From the NCBI GenBank assembly GCA_004554385.1, contig SFMO01000194.1:1-21154 (forward strand): a stretch of DNA of 21,154 nucleotides, given 5' to 3'. This document shows positions 15,235-21,154 of this stretch, in pieces. Under the pieces are notes generated by a model, which saw only the letters and a program-made list of their open reading frames with translations, was not told where the DNA came from and did not search any database. The position numbers and the translations under genes were made by a program. Numbering within the stretch: the first letter of the stretch is position 1; every line of letters begins with the position of its first letter. The DNA is from Ruminococcus flavefaciens (GTDB taxonomy: Bacteria > Bacillota > Clostridia > Oscillospirales > Ruminococcaceae).

Positions 15235-15785
15235 ACTTCTTCTAACCTCGCTTTCATATCGGAAATATCTTCATCATAAAGTTTACCGCCTTTGTTGACA
15301 CGGTGGGCTACCTGATTGAACGAATTTGATATTGAGGAAATATACCTTGCTATCTGCTTGATGTCCTCGGTATCTTCCTCCACGTTCATTACGGTCAATG
15401 CAGAATAACGGCAAAAATCGCCCCTGCTTCTGAAACTCGTTTCAGCATATCTGCGGTTGATCGCTTCAAGCTCCATGTCGTTCACTCGGAATGTGATAAG
15501 GTGCTTGCGGACTTCGCTCGGCTCGGTGTCCTGCGGTGGAGATTCGCCCTCGGTGGTTTCGGGCGGTTCTGTGAAATCTACCTCGCCCGATTCTGTGACT
15601 TCCAACATTGGAACAGGCTCAGTAGCGGTGTCCTCGGCGGTATCCGTTTCAGAATTATCTGACAGCATATCCGCCTGCATTTCCTCCGCATAAGTGTGGG
15701 CAAGTTCCTCTGCAAGCTCCTCGACTTGCTTATGCTTGAACAGCTTTGCAAGGAAACCTTTTTCGGGCTTTTTGAATATTGACAT
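15033..15785 (-). CDS. MobC-like relaxosome accessory protein
   Basis: The start at 15785 (MSIFKKPEKGFLAKLFKHK) has GAGG eight bases upstream. The frame is open to an ATG at 15905, but that has no ribosome binding site and would cover the palindrome at 15860. It encodes 250 residues: a basic helix, an acidic low-complexity stretch rich in Glu/Thr/Pro (about 35-95), a ribbon-helix-helix-like segment (ITFRVNDMELEAINRRYAE, about 102-120), then SRGDFCRYSAL and the MobC signature SSISNSFNQVAHRVNKGG (about 160-178). MobC proteins (PF05713) bind oriT and help the relaxase. The last 67 codons overlap the relaxase start and encode a tail not typical of MobC. Confidence 0.85.
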   Translation of the reverse strand: MSIFKKPEKGFLAKLFKHKQVEELAEELAHTYAEEMQADMLSDNSETDTAEDTATEPVPMLEVTESGEVDFTEPPETTEGESPPQDTEPSEVRKHLITFRVNDMELEAINRRYAETSFRSRGDFCRYSALTVMNVEEDTEDIKQIARYISSISNSFNQVAHRVNKGGKLYDEDISDMKARLEEVWRLLVSIRSTREHTVQLLISATRTKPQTANMLLATCAYLLHLEHQNSLGTSGRQSAQDEAEASAST

Positions 15786-15839
15786 TCTGATGTCCTCACT
15801 TTCTCGGCGGTTCTGCCGCCGTTCTTCGATTGCTCCTGC

Positions 15840-16010
15840 AATCGCTCTCAGGGGTCTTAGGGGAAATTTCCCCTGACAAGCCGTATGTGGTTTACGATTT
15901 TCCATAATCGTAATACGACATACCGTGCTTGTGAAAATTGATCGGGCGTTTCACGCCCTCACTTGTATTTCGCCGTTTCACGGCGATTTTTCACGCTCCT
16001 GCGTGTTTGG
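15840..16010 (-). other. Candidate origin of transfer (oriT) with palindrome and three hairpins
   Basis: Upstream of the mob genes lie a perfect 14-bp palindrome GGGGAAATTTCCCC (15860-15873) and three evenly placed hairpins: GGGCG-TTTCA-CGCCC (15944-15958), CGCCG-TTTCA-CGGCG (15971-15985) and CACGC-TCCT-GCGTG (15992-16005). The first two share the same five-base loop and start 27 bases apart. Location next to mobC plus this symmetry fits an oriT with relaxosome binding sites. The nick site cannot be placed from sequence alone. Confidence 0.5.
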
Positions 16011-16447
16011 AGCTATGCGACTTTATCTCTGTTCCGCACGGCTCTGAGAGTATTTTACTGGGCTTCGGCGCAGTTACTATGCTGGGTGGGCGGCAGTCTG
16101 GTGAAACCTTCCGTTCGGCTCTCCCTGAGCCGATTTTGAATGTCGATATGCTTATCGTTACATTCAAATTTTTGCCCTGCCTGACCGCCCATGAAAATAC
16201 CCTTCTACTTTACTACCGACGTTTTTGAGAAAATGCTCATGATTTTCTGAAAAGTTTACATTTTGTTCATGGCGATTCTCCCTCTTGCATAGATTCAACA
16301 TGGAATTTCTGTGTATGATGACGGTGATTTCGGAGGGTGGATTTCTCGGAAATGGGATTGCTCTTTCGGGGACGATATGGTATAATTGATGGGGGATTAT
16401 TAGGCGGTCAGATTATCTGTAGAATTATTTTTTCTTAACATAAGTCA
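16006..16447. other. Non-coding region between oriT and the CPBP gene
   Basis: No gene with a start signal was found; the 96-codon frame at 15938-16228 runs across the hairpins and is not credible. A second promoter-like pair, TTGCTC (16358-16363), 17 bases, TATAAT (16381-16386), faces the CPBP gene and could drive it or a small transcript. Confidence 0.4.
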
Positions 16448-16476
16448 ATGACAATTGCTTGTTAATGTGCTATCAT
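16448..16476 (+). promoter_or_regulatory. Promoter of the CPBP/Crp-like operon
   Basis: ATGACA (16448-16453), a 17-base spacer and extended TGC-TATCAT (-10 at 16471-16476), 18 bases before the ATG at 16495. Confidence 0.65.
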
Positions 16477-16494
16477 CATCTTGAGGTGATGATA

Positions 16495-17184
16495 ATGAAC
16501 AACACAAAATTTCAAAACGCAAGACAGGCTATTTCAACAACCGTTTTACTAACATTCATTGTCGCAGGATATGAGTTGCTCAGGGCTTGTCAAAGCTATC
16601 AGACGGGTATGAATCTGCTCGATATTGCGAGCTTCGCAAATGCCGATTTGAATACCTATTGCCTTGTGCTTATTCTTGCAAATATCATTCTTCTGCCGAA
16701 GGCGCTTTTGCTTTACAAGGAGAATAATATTTCGCTGAAAAATGAGATTTACTCAAAAGAAACTCTCAGAAGGGATATAACGCTCGGTGTGGTTCTTGCG
16801 GCTGTTTCTTCCGCAGTCAGCCTGCTTTCGTTACTTGTAAGCAAATGCAGAACAGAGCTTGCTTTTCCGGGTTGGAACAGACTCTCCGTCGGTGAGATCG
16901 TTCTTATGATAATATCTCTCGGCTTCGTAAGCGGCATCTGCAAGGAGATATATTTCAGAGGACTTGCAAAGTTTTTCTGCGGCGATGTGTTCGGAGAGAC
17001 AGCGGCACTTCTGCTGTTTAACGTTCTGTTCGGAATGCTCGATTGGTTCAATATGGGACATTCTTTCCTTGTAGGTCTGCTTTGGATATGGGGTTATAGA
17101 AAGAGTGGAAAACTTATCGTGCCGATGATCGCACACGGGGGAATGAATCTTATTTCGGTGGCATATTTTATTTTTACTGCATGA
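16495..17184 (+). CDS. CPBP-family (Abi/Rce1-like) membrane protein with altered active site
   Basis: The start at 16495 (MNNTKFQNARQAISTTVLL) has AGGTGAT four bases upstream. The 229 residues have about seven membrane segments. The CPBP motifs are recognisable but changed. Motif 1, normally EExxxR, is Lys150-Glu151-IYF-Arg155. Motif 2, normally FxxxH, is FGMLD with Asp183 in place of His. Motif 3 keeps His214 and Asn218 (AHGGMN). In Rce1-type proteases the first Glu and the motif-2 His are catalytic, so proteolysis is unlikely. Family members serve in prenyl-protein cleavage, bacteriocin self-immunity and phage exclusion; a non-catalytic immunity or scaffold role is an inference. Its stop overlaps the region before the Crp-like gene, which follows directly in the same operon. 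Confidence 0.85.
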   Translation: MNNTKFQNARQAISTTVLLTFIVAGYELLRACQSYQTGMNLLDIASFANADLNTYCLVLILANIILLPKALLLYKENNISLKNEIYSKETLRRDITLGVVLAAVSSAVSLLSLLVSKCRTELAFPGWNRLSVGEIVLMIISLGFVSGICKEIYFRGLAKFFCGDVFGETAALLLFNVLFGMLDWFNMGHSFLVGLLWIWGYRKSGKLIVPMIAHGGMNLISVAYFIFTA

Positions 17185-17192
17185 GGTGTATC

Positions 17193-17786
17193 ATGAATAA
17201 ACAAATCATTATTGAACAGCTCACATCACTATCCGAAAAATATGACCTTGGATTGGATACCGAGATACTTGAACGGATAGTTAAGCTCTCGACATTTCGT
17301 ATCATCGGAAAAGGCACTCTGATACAGCATATCGGTGAAAAAACCAATACCGCCGCATTAGTCCTCGACGGAATTACACGGTGCTATTATATCGACAGTG
17401 ACGGCAATGACATCACGCGCGGATTTTCCATAACGGGAACGCTGTGTATGGACGAGGGTATGTTCGGCTACGGCGAAAGCCTGACCGAGTGGGAAACTCT
17501 CACGGACACCACGCTTATGCTCTTTAATGTGAGCGAGATCAAGTTGCTTATAAATGAAAATGATGCCTTAAAAAGCGCATATATTCAGCTTCTTGAAAAT
17601 GCTCTAAAATACAAGATATACAGGGAGAACGGCTTTCTTGTGGAGAGTGCGTCAGAAAGGTATCTTCATTTCAGGAAAATGTTTCCCGAAATATGCCAAA
17701 TGGTCAAGCAACAATACATAGCTACATACCTCGGTATCGCTCCCGAATCACTAAGCCGTATAAAAAGGTCTCTTAAAGAAGGCTAA
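17193..17786 (+). CDS. Crp/Fnr-family transcriptional regulator
   Basis: The start at 17193 has AGGTG four bases upstream, directly after the CPBP stop at 17184; the ATG at 17181 lacks such a site. The 197 residues show a cyclic-nucleotide-binding-like beta-roll (about 30-115, with GKGTLIQHIGEKTNTAALVL and LCMDEGMFGYGES), a long dimerisation helix (about 118-145) and a short C-terminal helix-turn-helix (QQYIATYLGIAPESLSRIKR, about 172-191). The phosphate-binding Arg of true cAMP receptors is not evident, so another ligand, or none, is likely. Coupled expression with the CPBP gene suggests that it controls that gene or reports the same signal. Confidence 0.87.
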   Translation: MNKQIIIEQLTSLSEKYDLGLDTEILERIVKLSTFRIIGKGTLIQHIGEKTNTAALVLDGITRCYYIDSDGNDITRGFSITGTLCMDEGMFGYGESLTEWETLTDTTLMLFNVSEIKLLINENDALKSAYIQLLENALKYKIYRENGFLVESASERYLHFRKMFPEICQMVKQQYIATYLGIAPESLSRIKRSLKEG

Positions 17787-17829
17787 AGGTATTTCCTTAT
17801 TTATTCCTAAAAATGGATAATCATATATA

Positions 17830-17860
17830 GTGCAGGGCATTTCACAACTCTGCATTTTTT
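17830..17860 (+). terminator. Weak terminator after the Crp-like gene
   Basis: GTGCAG (17830-17835) pairs with CTGCAT (17850-17855, one G-T) around a 14-base loop, followed by TTTTT. Short stem, but position (about 45 bases after the stop) and T-run support it. Confidence 0.45.
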
Positions 17861-17912
17861 ATACTCATTTCAAAATTCCCCATAACAATTTCACGATAAG
17901 AAAAGTTTTATG

Positions 17913-17970
17913 GCGCACTCAACTTCATGCGCACTGCGAATAGACTTTCACCCCGAAAGTGCGCTATAAT
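17913..17970 (+). promoter_or_regulatory. Promoter with repeated GCGCACT sites for the recombinase-side genes
   Basis: A -10 TATAAT (17965-17970) with a weak TAGACT -35 (17941-17946, spacer 18). GCGCACT occurs twice directly (17913-17919 and 17929-17935) and once inverted as AGTGCGC (17958-17964), abutting the -10. A 6-bp hairpin ACTTTC/GAAAGT (17944-17960) lies between them. This arrangement suggests an operator. Confidence 0.5.
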
Positions 17971-18026
17971 TTTAGTATGGGGCTGAGGTATCGGCTCGAC
18001 TAAAATTTCAGAATGGTGGTGATGAT

Positions 18027-18365
18027 ATGGCTACGACTTCTATCGCTGACAAGCTGGCGAAGCTCGAAAAGAAGATCGCAAAGCGTGAGAAAACTATCGC
18101 TGACGAGACAAAGGAGCTTGATAAGGATAGAGCAGAATATAACAAGCTCTACATCATGTTCCTGTCCGACAAGTACAAGCTGAGCGGCAAAGACCTGTTC
18201 TCCGCAATCGAGCGTGAGCATGAACAGCTTGAAAAGCTCCGTGAGGGTGAGCAGTCCGATGATGATGCGGACGGCACTTCCTCGGTCACGGACGATGAGG
18301 ACAAGCAGGACGATACTGCCGCCAAGCACAGCAGTTTTCCCCATAGCTACTCAGGCAGTAATTGA
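18027..18365 (+). CDS. Coiled-coil element protein (DUF4315-like)
   Basis: The 112 residues begin MATTSIADKLAKLEKKIAKRE, an uninterrupted charged coiled coil to about residue 45. A short folded segment follows (YIMFLSDKYKLSGKDLFSAI, about 42-61), then a strongly acidic, Ser/Thr-rich tail. Start, coil and the 'LS..DL...I' segment resemble DUF4315 proteins of Firmicute conjugative and mobilizable elements, which sit near mobilization genes; the link is moderate. GGTGGTGAT precedes the ATG. First gene of a same-strand run leading to the recombinase. Confidence 0.68.
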   Translation: MATTSIADKLAKLEKKIAKREKTIADETKELDKDRAEYNKLYIMFLSDKYKLSGKDLFSAIEREHEQLEKLREGEQSDDDADGTSSVTDDEDKQDDTAAKHSSFPHSYSGSN

Positions 18366-18382
18366 CGGAAAGGGGGCTTTGA

Positions 18383-18868
18383 ATGAGTGACTATGTTTTC
18401 CTCGTTGGTGACGATTATGAGAGCAGTAACAAGGAATATGTTTCAATAAATTCTGACAAGGGAAAGCTGATAAGCATTGCCCTCGCCGCAAGCGGTATTC
18501 CGTTCAAAGGGCGTTTCGACAAAGAGCGTATGCTGTTCAACTATGACGGCATTTACAAGGAGTCCGTTGATGAGATCATTGCAAAATTCACTTCGGACGA
18601 TTATGCCGTACAGCGTGACGAGATAGCGGAGCATAAGGGCGATGAATGTCTTTATTTCCTGCCTGCTGTCGCAAAACTTTTGCGTATGACTGAGGGTACG
18701 CTCCGCCGCAGACCTCTTGACATTCAGCTTGCCGTCTGCAAGCGGTATGTCGATAACTGGTACTGCGATACTTACACGATCCAGCATGAGCTGAAAGATG
18801 CGATGATGCTGATAACCAAACCCGAAATGACAGACAGCGAGAAAGAAAAAGCTGTCGGAAAGGACTAA
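18383..18868 (+). CDS. Conserved element protein, function unknown
   Basis: The 161 residues start MSDYVFLVGDDYESSNKEYV, with AAGGGGG six bases upstream of the ATG. No named domain is recognised. The N-terminal 80 residues look like an alpha/beta fold (IALAASGIPFKGRF and DEIIAKFTSDDYAVQRDEI). The C-terminal half contains an arginine-rich stretch (LRMTEGTLRRRPLDIQLAV, about 95-113) and a helical end. It lies 17 bases after the coiled-coil gene and is followed at four bases by the next gene, so it is clearly part of an operon. No membrane segment or signal. Confidence 0.7.
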   Translation: MSDYVFLVGDDYESSNKEYVSINSDKGKLISIALAASGIPFKGRFDKERMLFNYDGIYKESVDEIIAKFTSDDYAVQRDEIAEHKGDECLYFLPAVAKLLRMTEGTLRRRPLDIQLAVCKRYVDNWYCDTYTIQHELKDAMMLITKPEMTDSEKEKAVGKD

Positions 18869-18872
18869 AAAT

Positions 18873-19061
18873 TTGAATACAACATCTGCCGTAGAGAAAA
18901 GAGAGAAGGCAGTTGACTATGTATCTGATGAGGGTATCAAGGTGAGAGTTTCTTACCCCGATGATGTTCCCGAAACGATCAGACAGCAGAAGATCAACAA
19001 GATGTACGATATTTTCCTCGGTGCAATGCGCCGCAACGAAACAGAAGAAACAACTGAATGA
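18873..19061 (+). CDS. Small conserved protein preceding the large serine recombinase
   Basis: The 62 residues start at TTG 18873, with AAAGGA eight bases upstream, four bases after the previous stop. The central IKVRVSYPDDVPETIRQQKI (about 22-41) and the following NKMYDIFLG form a conserved pattern I associate with small proteins just upstream of large serine recombinases in Clostridial elements. A directionality-factor or regulator role would fit the position but is inference only. No membrane segment. Confidence 0.65.
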   Translation: MNTTSAVEKREKAVDYVSDEGIKVRVSYPDDVPETIRQQKINKMYDIFLGAMRRNETEETTE

Positions 19062-19103
19062 TCTGGCAATCTGCCGAAAAAGATTACAGTTATGATTATG
19101 CTG

Positions 19104-19156
19104 TTGCAATTTTCGGACGGTTGCGCTATGATATAGATGTAAAACCAACCGTCCGA
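19104..19156 (+). promoter_or_regulatory. Recombinase promoter flanked by an 11-bp inverted repeat
   Basis: TTGCAA (19104-19109), a 17-base spacer and TATGAT (19127-19132) form a good promoter. Perfect inverted arms TCGGACGGTTG (19113-19123) and CAACCGTCCGA (19146-19156) bracket the -10, the left arm filling the spacer. This is a typical operator position for a repressor of the recombinase gene. The right arm region (19138-19154) recurs inverted at 5636-5652. Confidence 0.65.
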
Positions 19157-19181
19157 TTGCAAACGCAATTGGAGGTCAACA

Positions 19182-20737
19182 ATGAGAAAATCAACTAAAA
19201 CGAATGACGGTATCACGGCTATCTATGTACGCCGCTCCGTCAGCGACAAGGATAAGGGCAACAATTCGCTGTCCATTTCCGCACAGAAGGAGGAGTGTAT
19301 CAGGTTTGTGGGCGAATGCAACTATCGTATCTACTGCGATGACGGCAAGTCGGGCAAAGATGTGATGCACCGTCCTGCATTTATGCAGATGATGAGTGAT
19401 GCCCGTGAGGGTCTTATCAGCAGAATCATCGTGAAGAAGTATGACCGTTTCAGCAGAAATATGAGGGAATACTTGAATATTACGGACGAGCTTGACCGCT
19501 ATGGTGTGACCGTGTATTCTCTTTCAGAACCGTTTAATACGGAGACAAAAGAGGGGCGAATGATGCGAAACAATCTGCTGAACTTCGCAGAGTTTGAGCG
19601 TGAGACGATCGCCGCAAGAGTGGCTGATGCTTTCCAGACTAAGGCAAGGGAAACAGGCTTTTATCAGGGCGGTAAAGTTCAGTTCGGATATACTCCCGAA
19701 AGAAGAACAATTAACGGCAAGACAGGCTCGGTGCTTGTTCCCTCGGAGAATGCTGAGGCAGTGCGTGTGGCGTATGAACTGTATCAAAATCCCGATATGT
19801 CGCTCCTGAAAATCATTGATTATTTCAGGGAAAATAACATCAATGTCACCAGAGCAACCCCACGAACCAAGACAGGTATTTCCAATATGGACAGGTCGCA
19901 CCTAAGCCGTATCCTTGAAAATCCGCTATATGTGAGGGCTGACAAGGAGGTCTATGCATACTTTTCATCAAAGGGCTATGAAATGCTCGACGATATTGAA
20001 GCGTATGACGGCATTCACGGCTTGTTCGTTCACGCAGGCGGTGAGCAGGGCTATTTTGTTAAGGTCGCATATCATGAGGGGCTTGTCCCAGCGGACACAT
20101 GGCTGAGAGTTCAGGACAAGAAAAGTCATAATCAGAAATTCAACAACAATGGAGTAGCACTCAACTCATGGCTTGTGGGAATGATGAAGTGCGGTAACTG
20201 CGATATGCTATGCACATCAATCACAGCACTAACAAGCAAGGCAGAACATACCGTTATTTTTACGATTACGGAAGAAAAACTATGACAGGGTGTTCCCATG
20301 ATTACGCAACGGAGTTGAAGCCCGATCAGGTCGAAGATATTGTTTATATGGAAATGTGCAAGCGCATTGAACAGCTTGTTATCGCAAAGCACGAAAGCAC
20401 AAAACCCGATCCCGACAGCGAAGCCGTGAGGACGGAAATTATCAAGGTCGATGAGGAGATTGGCAAGCTCATGGGCAGACTTGCCGATGCGGACGATGTG
20501 CTTTTCAGCTACATTCAGGACAGGGTGAGCAAACTCCATGAGCAGAAGTCGGCACTTGAAAGAAAGCTCCAGACCAAAACTCGTAAGCGTAAGGCAATCG
20601 ACACGAAACCGCTGGAGGAGCCGCTGAAAATATGGGACAGTCTGACGGTGCAGGAGAAGCATAATATTGCCGTTATGATGATCGATGTGGTCTATGTGAG
20701 CGATGAAAACGGCGTTGAGGTCGTTTTTAGTATATGA
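19182..20737 (+). pseudogene. Large serine recombinase (integrase), one-base frameshift
   Basis: GGAGG six bases before ATG 19182 sets the start. The first frame (to 20285) contains the resolvase domain: YVRRSVSDKD with Ser19, SLSISAQ, and KKYDRFSRNM near 90. It continues through the recombinase domain (GKVQFGYTPE; SHLSRILENPLYVRA) up to the zinc ribbon KCGNC. There the frame breaks near 20202. Restoring one G gives CGNCGYAMHINHSTNKQG and leads into the second frame (20210-20737: RTYRYFYDYGRKTMTGCSHDY, then a coiled coil, KLHEQKSALERKL). The repaired protein has about 518 residues, normal for the family. This enzyme would integrate and excise the element at the att sites given here. A sequencing error in the G run cannot be excluded. 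Confidence 0.88.
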
Positions 20738-20739
20738 AA

Positions 20740-20761
20740 AAACAGCGTATTTACGCTGTTT
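20740..20761 (+). terminator. Terminator-like hairpin after the recombinase gene
   Basis: A perfect 9-bp stem AAACAGCGT / ACGCTGTTT with an ATTT loop, two bases after the stop codon. There is no long T-run beyond the TTT of the stem, so it may be a weak terminator, or may help on the minus strand where A/T bases follow. Confidence 0.5.
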
Positions 20762-20963
20762 GAAGCTGTTGTGAAGGTGTTGCGTAGGGCGTACCGGCTG
20801 CAAACAGTTCAGTCAAAGTGCAGATAATCAGGCTCAGCCACGGTAAATAATTATTATGAGATACTGTAAATGTACACGTAAGCTTATATATCAAAGTGCA
20901 TAATATAAATGAAACAAAAGGTGAACCAAGCAACAATAAAATGCCCTTTTTATCTTTTTTCAT
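20751..20963 (-). pseudogene. 5' fragment of the membrane-protein gene split by the element
   Basis: From ATG 20963 (AAAGG upstream) the frame encodes MKKDKKGILLLLGSPFVSFI and a second hydrophobic stretch (YLPWLSLIICTLTELFAAG), ending in GTPY at the element core (20784). The codons beyond, to 20751 (ATPSQQLQTA), belong to the element. The frame is also open upstream of 20963 with a further hydrophobic run (LITFFVFYYVYK) up to the IS21-type end near 21016, so the true start may have been removed by that insertion. It continues in frame with the fragment at 5603-5292. Function unknown; an integral membrane protein. Confidence 0.6.
20768..20795 (+). other. attR of the large serine recombinase element
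   Basis: The element arm GTTGTGAAGGTGTTGC (20768-20783) is followed by the core CGTAGG (20783-20788) and then host sequence GCGTACC. Only the core is shared directly with attL; the arm is the inverted match of 5602-5617. Confidence 0.78.
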
Positions 20964-21015
20964 CTCTTTACCTTTGGTTTTATAAACATAATAAAAAACA
21001 AAAAAGGTAATCAGT

Positions 21016-21154
21016 TGTAAAAAGTCAAGTAAAACATACAATTTTCCGCCAGAAAATATACAAGCCGTTCGCCACAAAGTATACAAGGCTAATGCGTGAT
21101 GGATTGGCGGTGCGAGAGGCGGTATGACTCACCGGTCATATTGATGATCTCGCA
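21016..21154 (-). mobile_element. End of an IS21-family insertion sequence
   Basis: The istB tail is followed by two copies of an 18-base repeat (CGCCAGAAAATATACAAG at 21047-21064; CGCCACAAAGTATACAAG at 21070-21087; 16 of 18 identical). The probable outer end begins TGTAAAAAG at 21016. IS21 elements begin with TG and carry multiple terminal repeats of this kind. The exact end is inferred. Confidence 0.6.
21089..21154 (-). CDS. istB: IstB-like ATPase of an IS21-family element, C-terminal fragment
   Basis: Reading in from the right edge, 21 codons encode CEIINMTGESYRLSHRQSITH before TAG (21089-21091). This matches the C-terminal end of IstB helper ATPases, which typically finish with a 'xxINMxGxSYRxKHR' pattern. 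The rest of the gene is beyond the window. IstB is the AAA+ partner that selects targets for the IstA transposase. Confidence 0.72.
   Translation of the reverse strand, partial: CEIINMTGESYRLSHRQSITH

Larger units (their letters stand above)
5597..20788 (+). mobile_element. Integrative mobilizable element, about 15.2 kb, large-serine-recombinase type
   Basis: The boundaries come from three independent observations. A 6-bp core is repeated at both ends. The host gene becomes continuous and in frame when the ends are joined. The element ends, joined, form a nearly perfect palindrome suited to serine recombinase binding. The recombinase gene ends 45 bases from the right core. Inside are a MOBP relaxase, a MobC-like protein, an oriT candidate, a resolvase, regulators, cargo enzymes, a broken aminoglycoside acetyltransferase gene and several small element proteins. 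No conjugative secretion genes are present, so transfer would rely on a helper element. GC content is visibly higher than in the flanks. The frameshift in the recombinase suggests that this copy may be fixed in place. Confidence 0.8.

Noticed and set aside
15786..15905. Longer MobC-like start at 15905
   Set aside because: No ribosome binding site at that ATG, and the extra 40 codons run through a perfect palindrome in the oriT candidate.
15938..16228. 96-codon plus-strand frame upstream of the CPBP gene
   Set aside because: Runs across hairpins of the oriT candidate, lacks a ribosome binding site and has low-complexity composition.
1..21154. CRISPR arrays, tRNA or rRNA genes
   Set aside because: No regularly spaced repeat array and no tRNA- or rRNA-like sequence was seen by eye on either strand; a covariance-model scan was not possible.

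Overview
The window looks like a draft-assembly contig from a gut Clostridium-class Firmicute, probably Ruminococcus-like (inference from the protein families, strong GGAGG-type ribosome binding sites and sigma-A-type promoters; no marker gene is present). It holds fragments of two insertion sequences at its edges (an IS66-type end at 1-140 and an IS21-type istB tail at about 21016-21154), which is probably why the contig stops there.

The left flank (141-5603) is AT-rich and reads entirely on the minus strand: an AAA-ATPase/PD-(D/E)XK protein (1047-2612), a four-segment membrane protein (2996-3646), and a SIR2-SLOG protein that matches Thoeris ThsA residue for residue at its catalytic and ligand-binding positions (3749-5218). 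No TIR-domain ThsB is present, so this is either an orphan ThsA or a Thoeris-like pair with a membrane partner.

The centre (5597-20788) is one integrative mobilizable element of about 15.2 kb. Its ends can be defined from the sequence: a 6-bp core CGTAGG occurs in direct orientation at 5597-5602 and 20783-20788. Joining the outer flanks restores an open reading frame across a membrane-protein gene split between 20963-20784 and 5603-5292. Joining the inner flanks gives a nearly perfect palindrome (16-bp arms, 15/16 matching, around GTAG), as expected for attP of a large serine recombinase. The recombinase gene lies beside the right end (19182-20737) but carries a one-base deletion in its zinc-ribbon region.

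Element layout, left to right: a small conserved protein (5680); a WYL regulator (6209); a run of small-molecule-handling genes (TfoX-N, GyrI-like, VOC, PAP2, XRE-membrane; 7179-9979); an XRE/zinc-ribbon protein (10042); an RNHCP protein (10941); an AAC(3)-type aminoglycoside acetyltransferase with an amber codon (11389); a bidirectional terminator; a small protein (12264) and a resolvase (12611) on the minus strand; an unknown AT-rich cargo gene (13295); a MOBP relaxase and its MobC-like partner (13822-15785); a hairpin-rich oriT candidate (15840-16010); a CPBP-family membrane protein lacking two catalytic residues and a Crp-like regulator (16495-17786); then three small element proteins and the recombinase. 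The relaxase, MobC and oriT would let the element use another element's conjugation machinery; no type IV secretion genes are visible.

The right flank (20789-21015) is the 5' part of the interrupted membrane-protein gene, itself apparently cut near its start by the IS21-type element.
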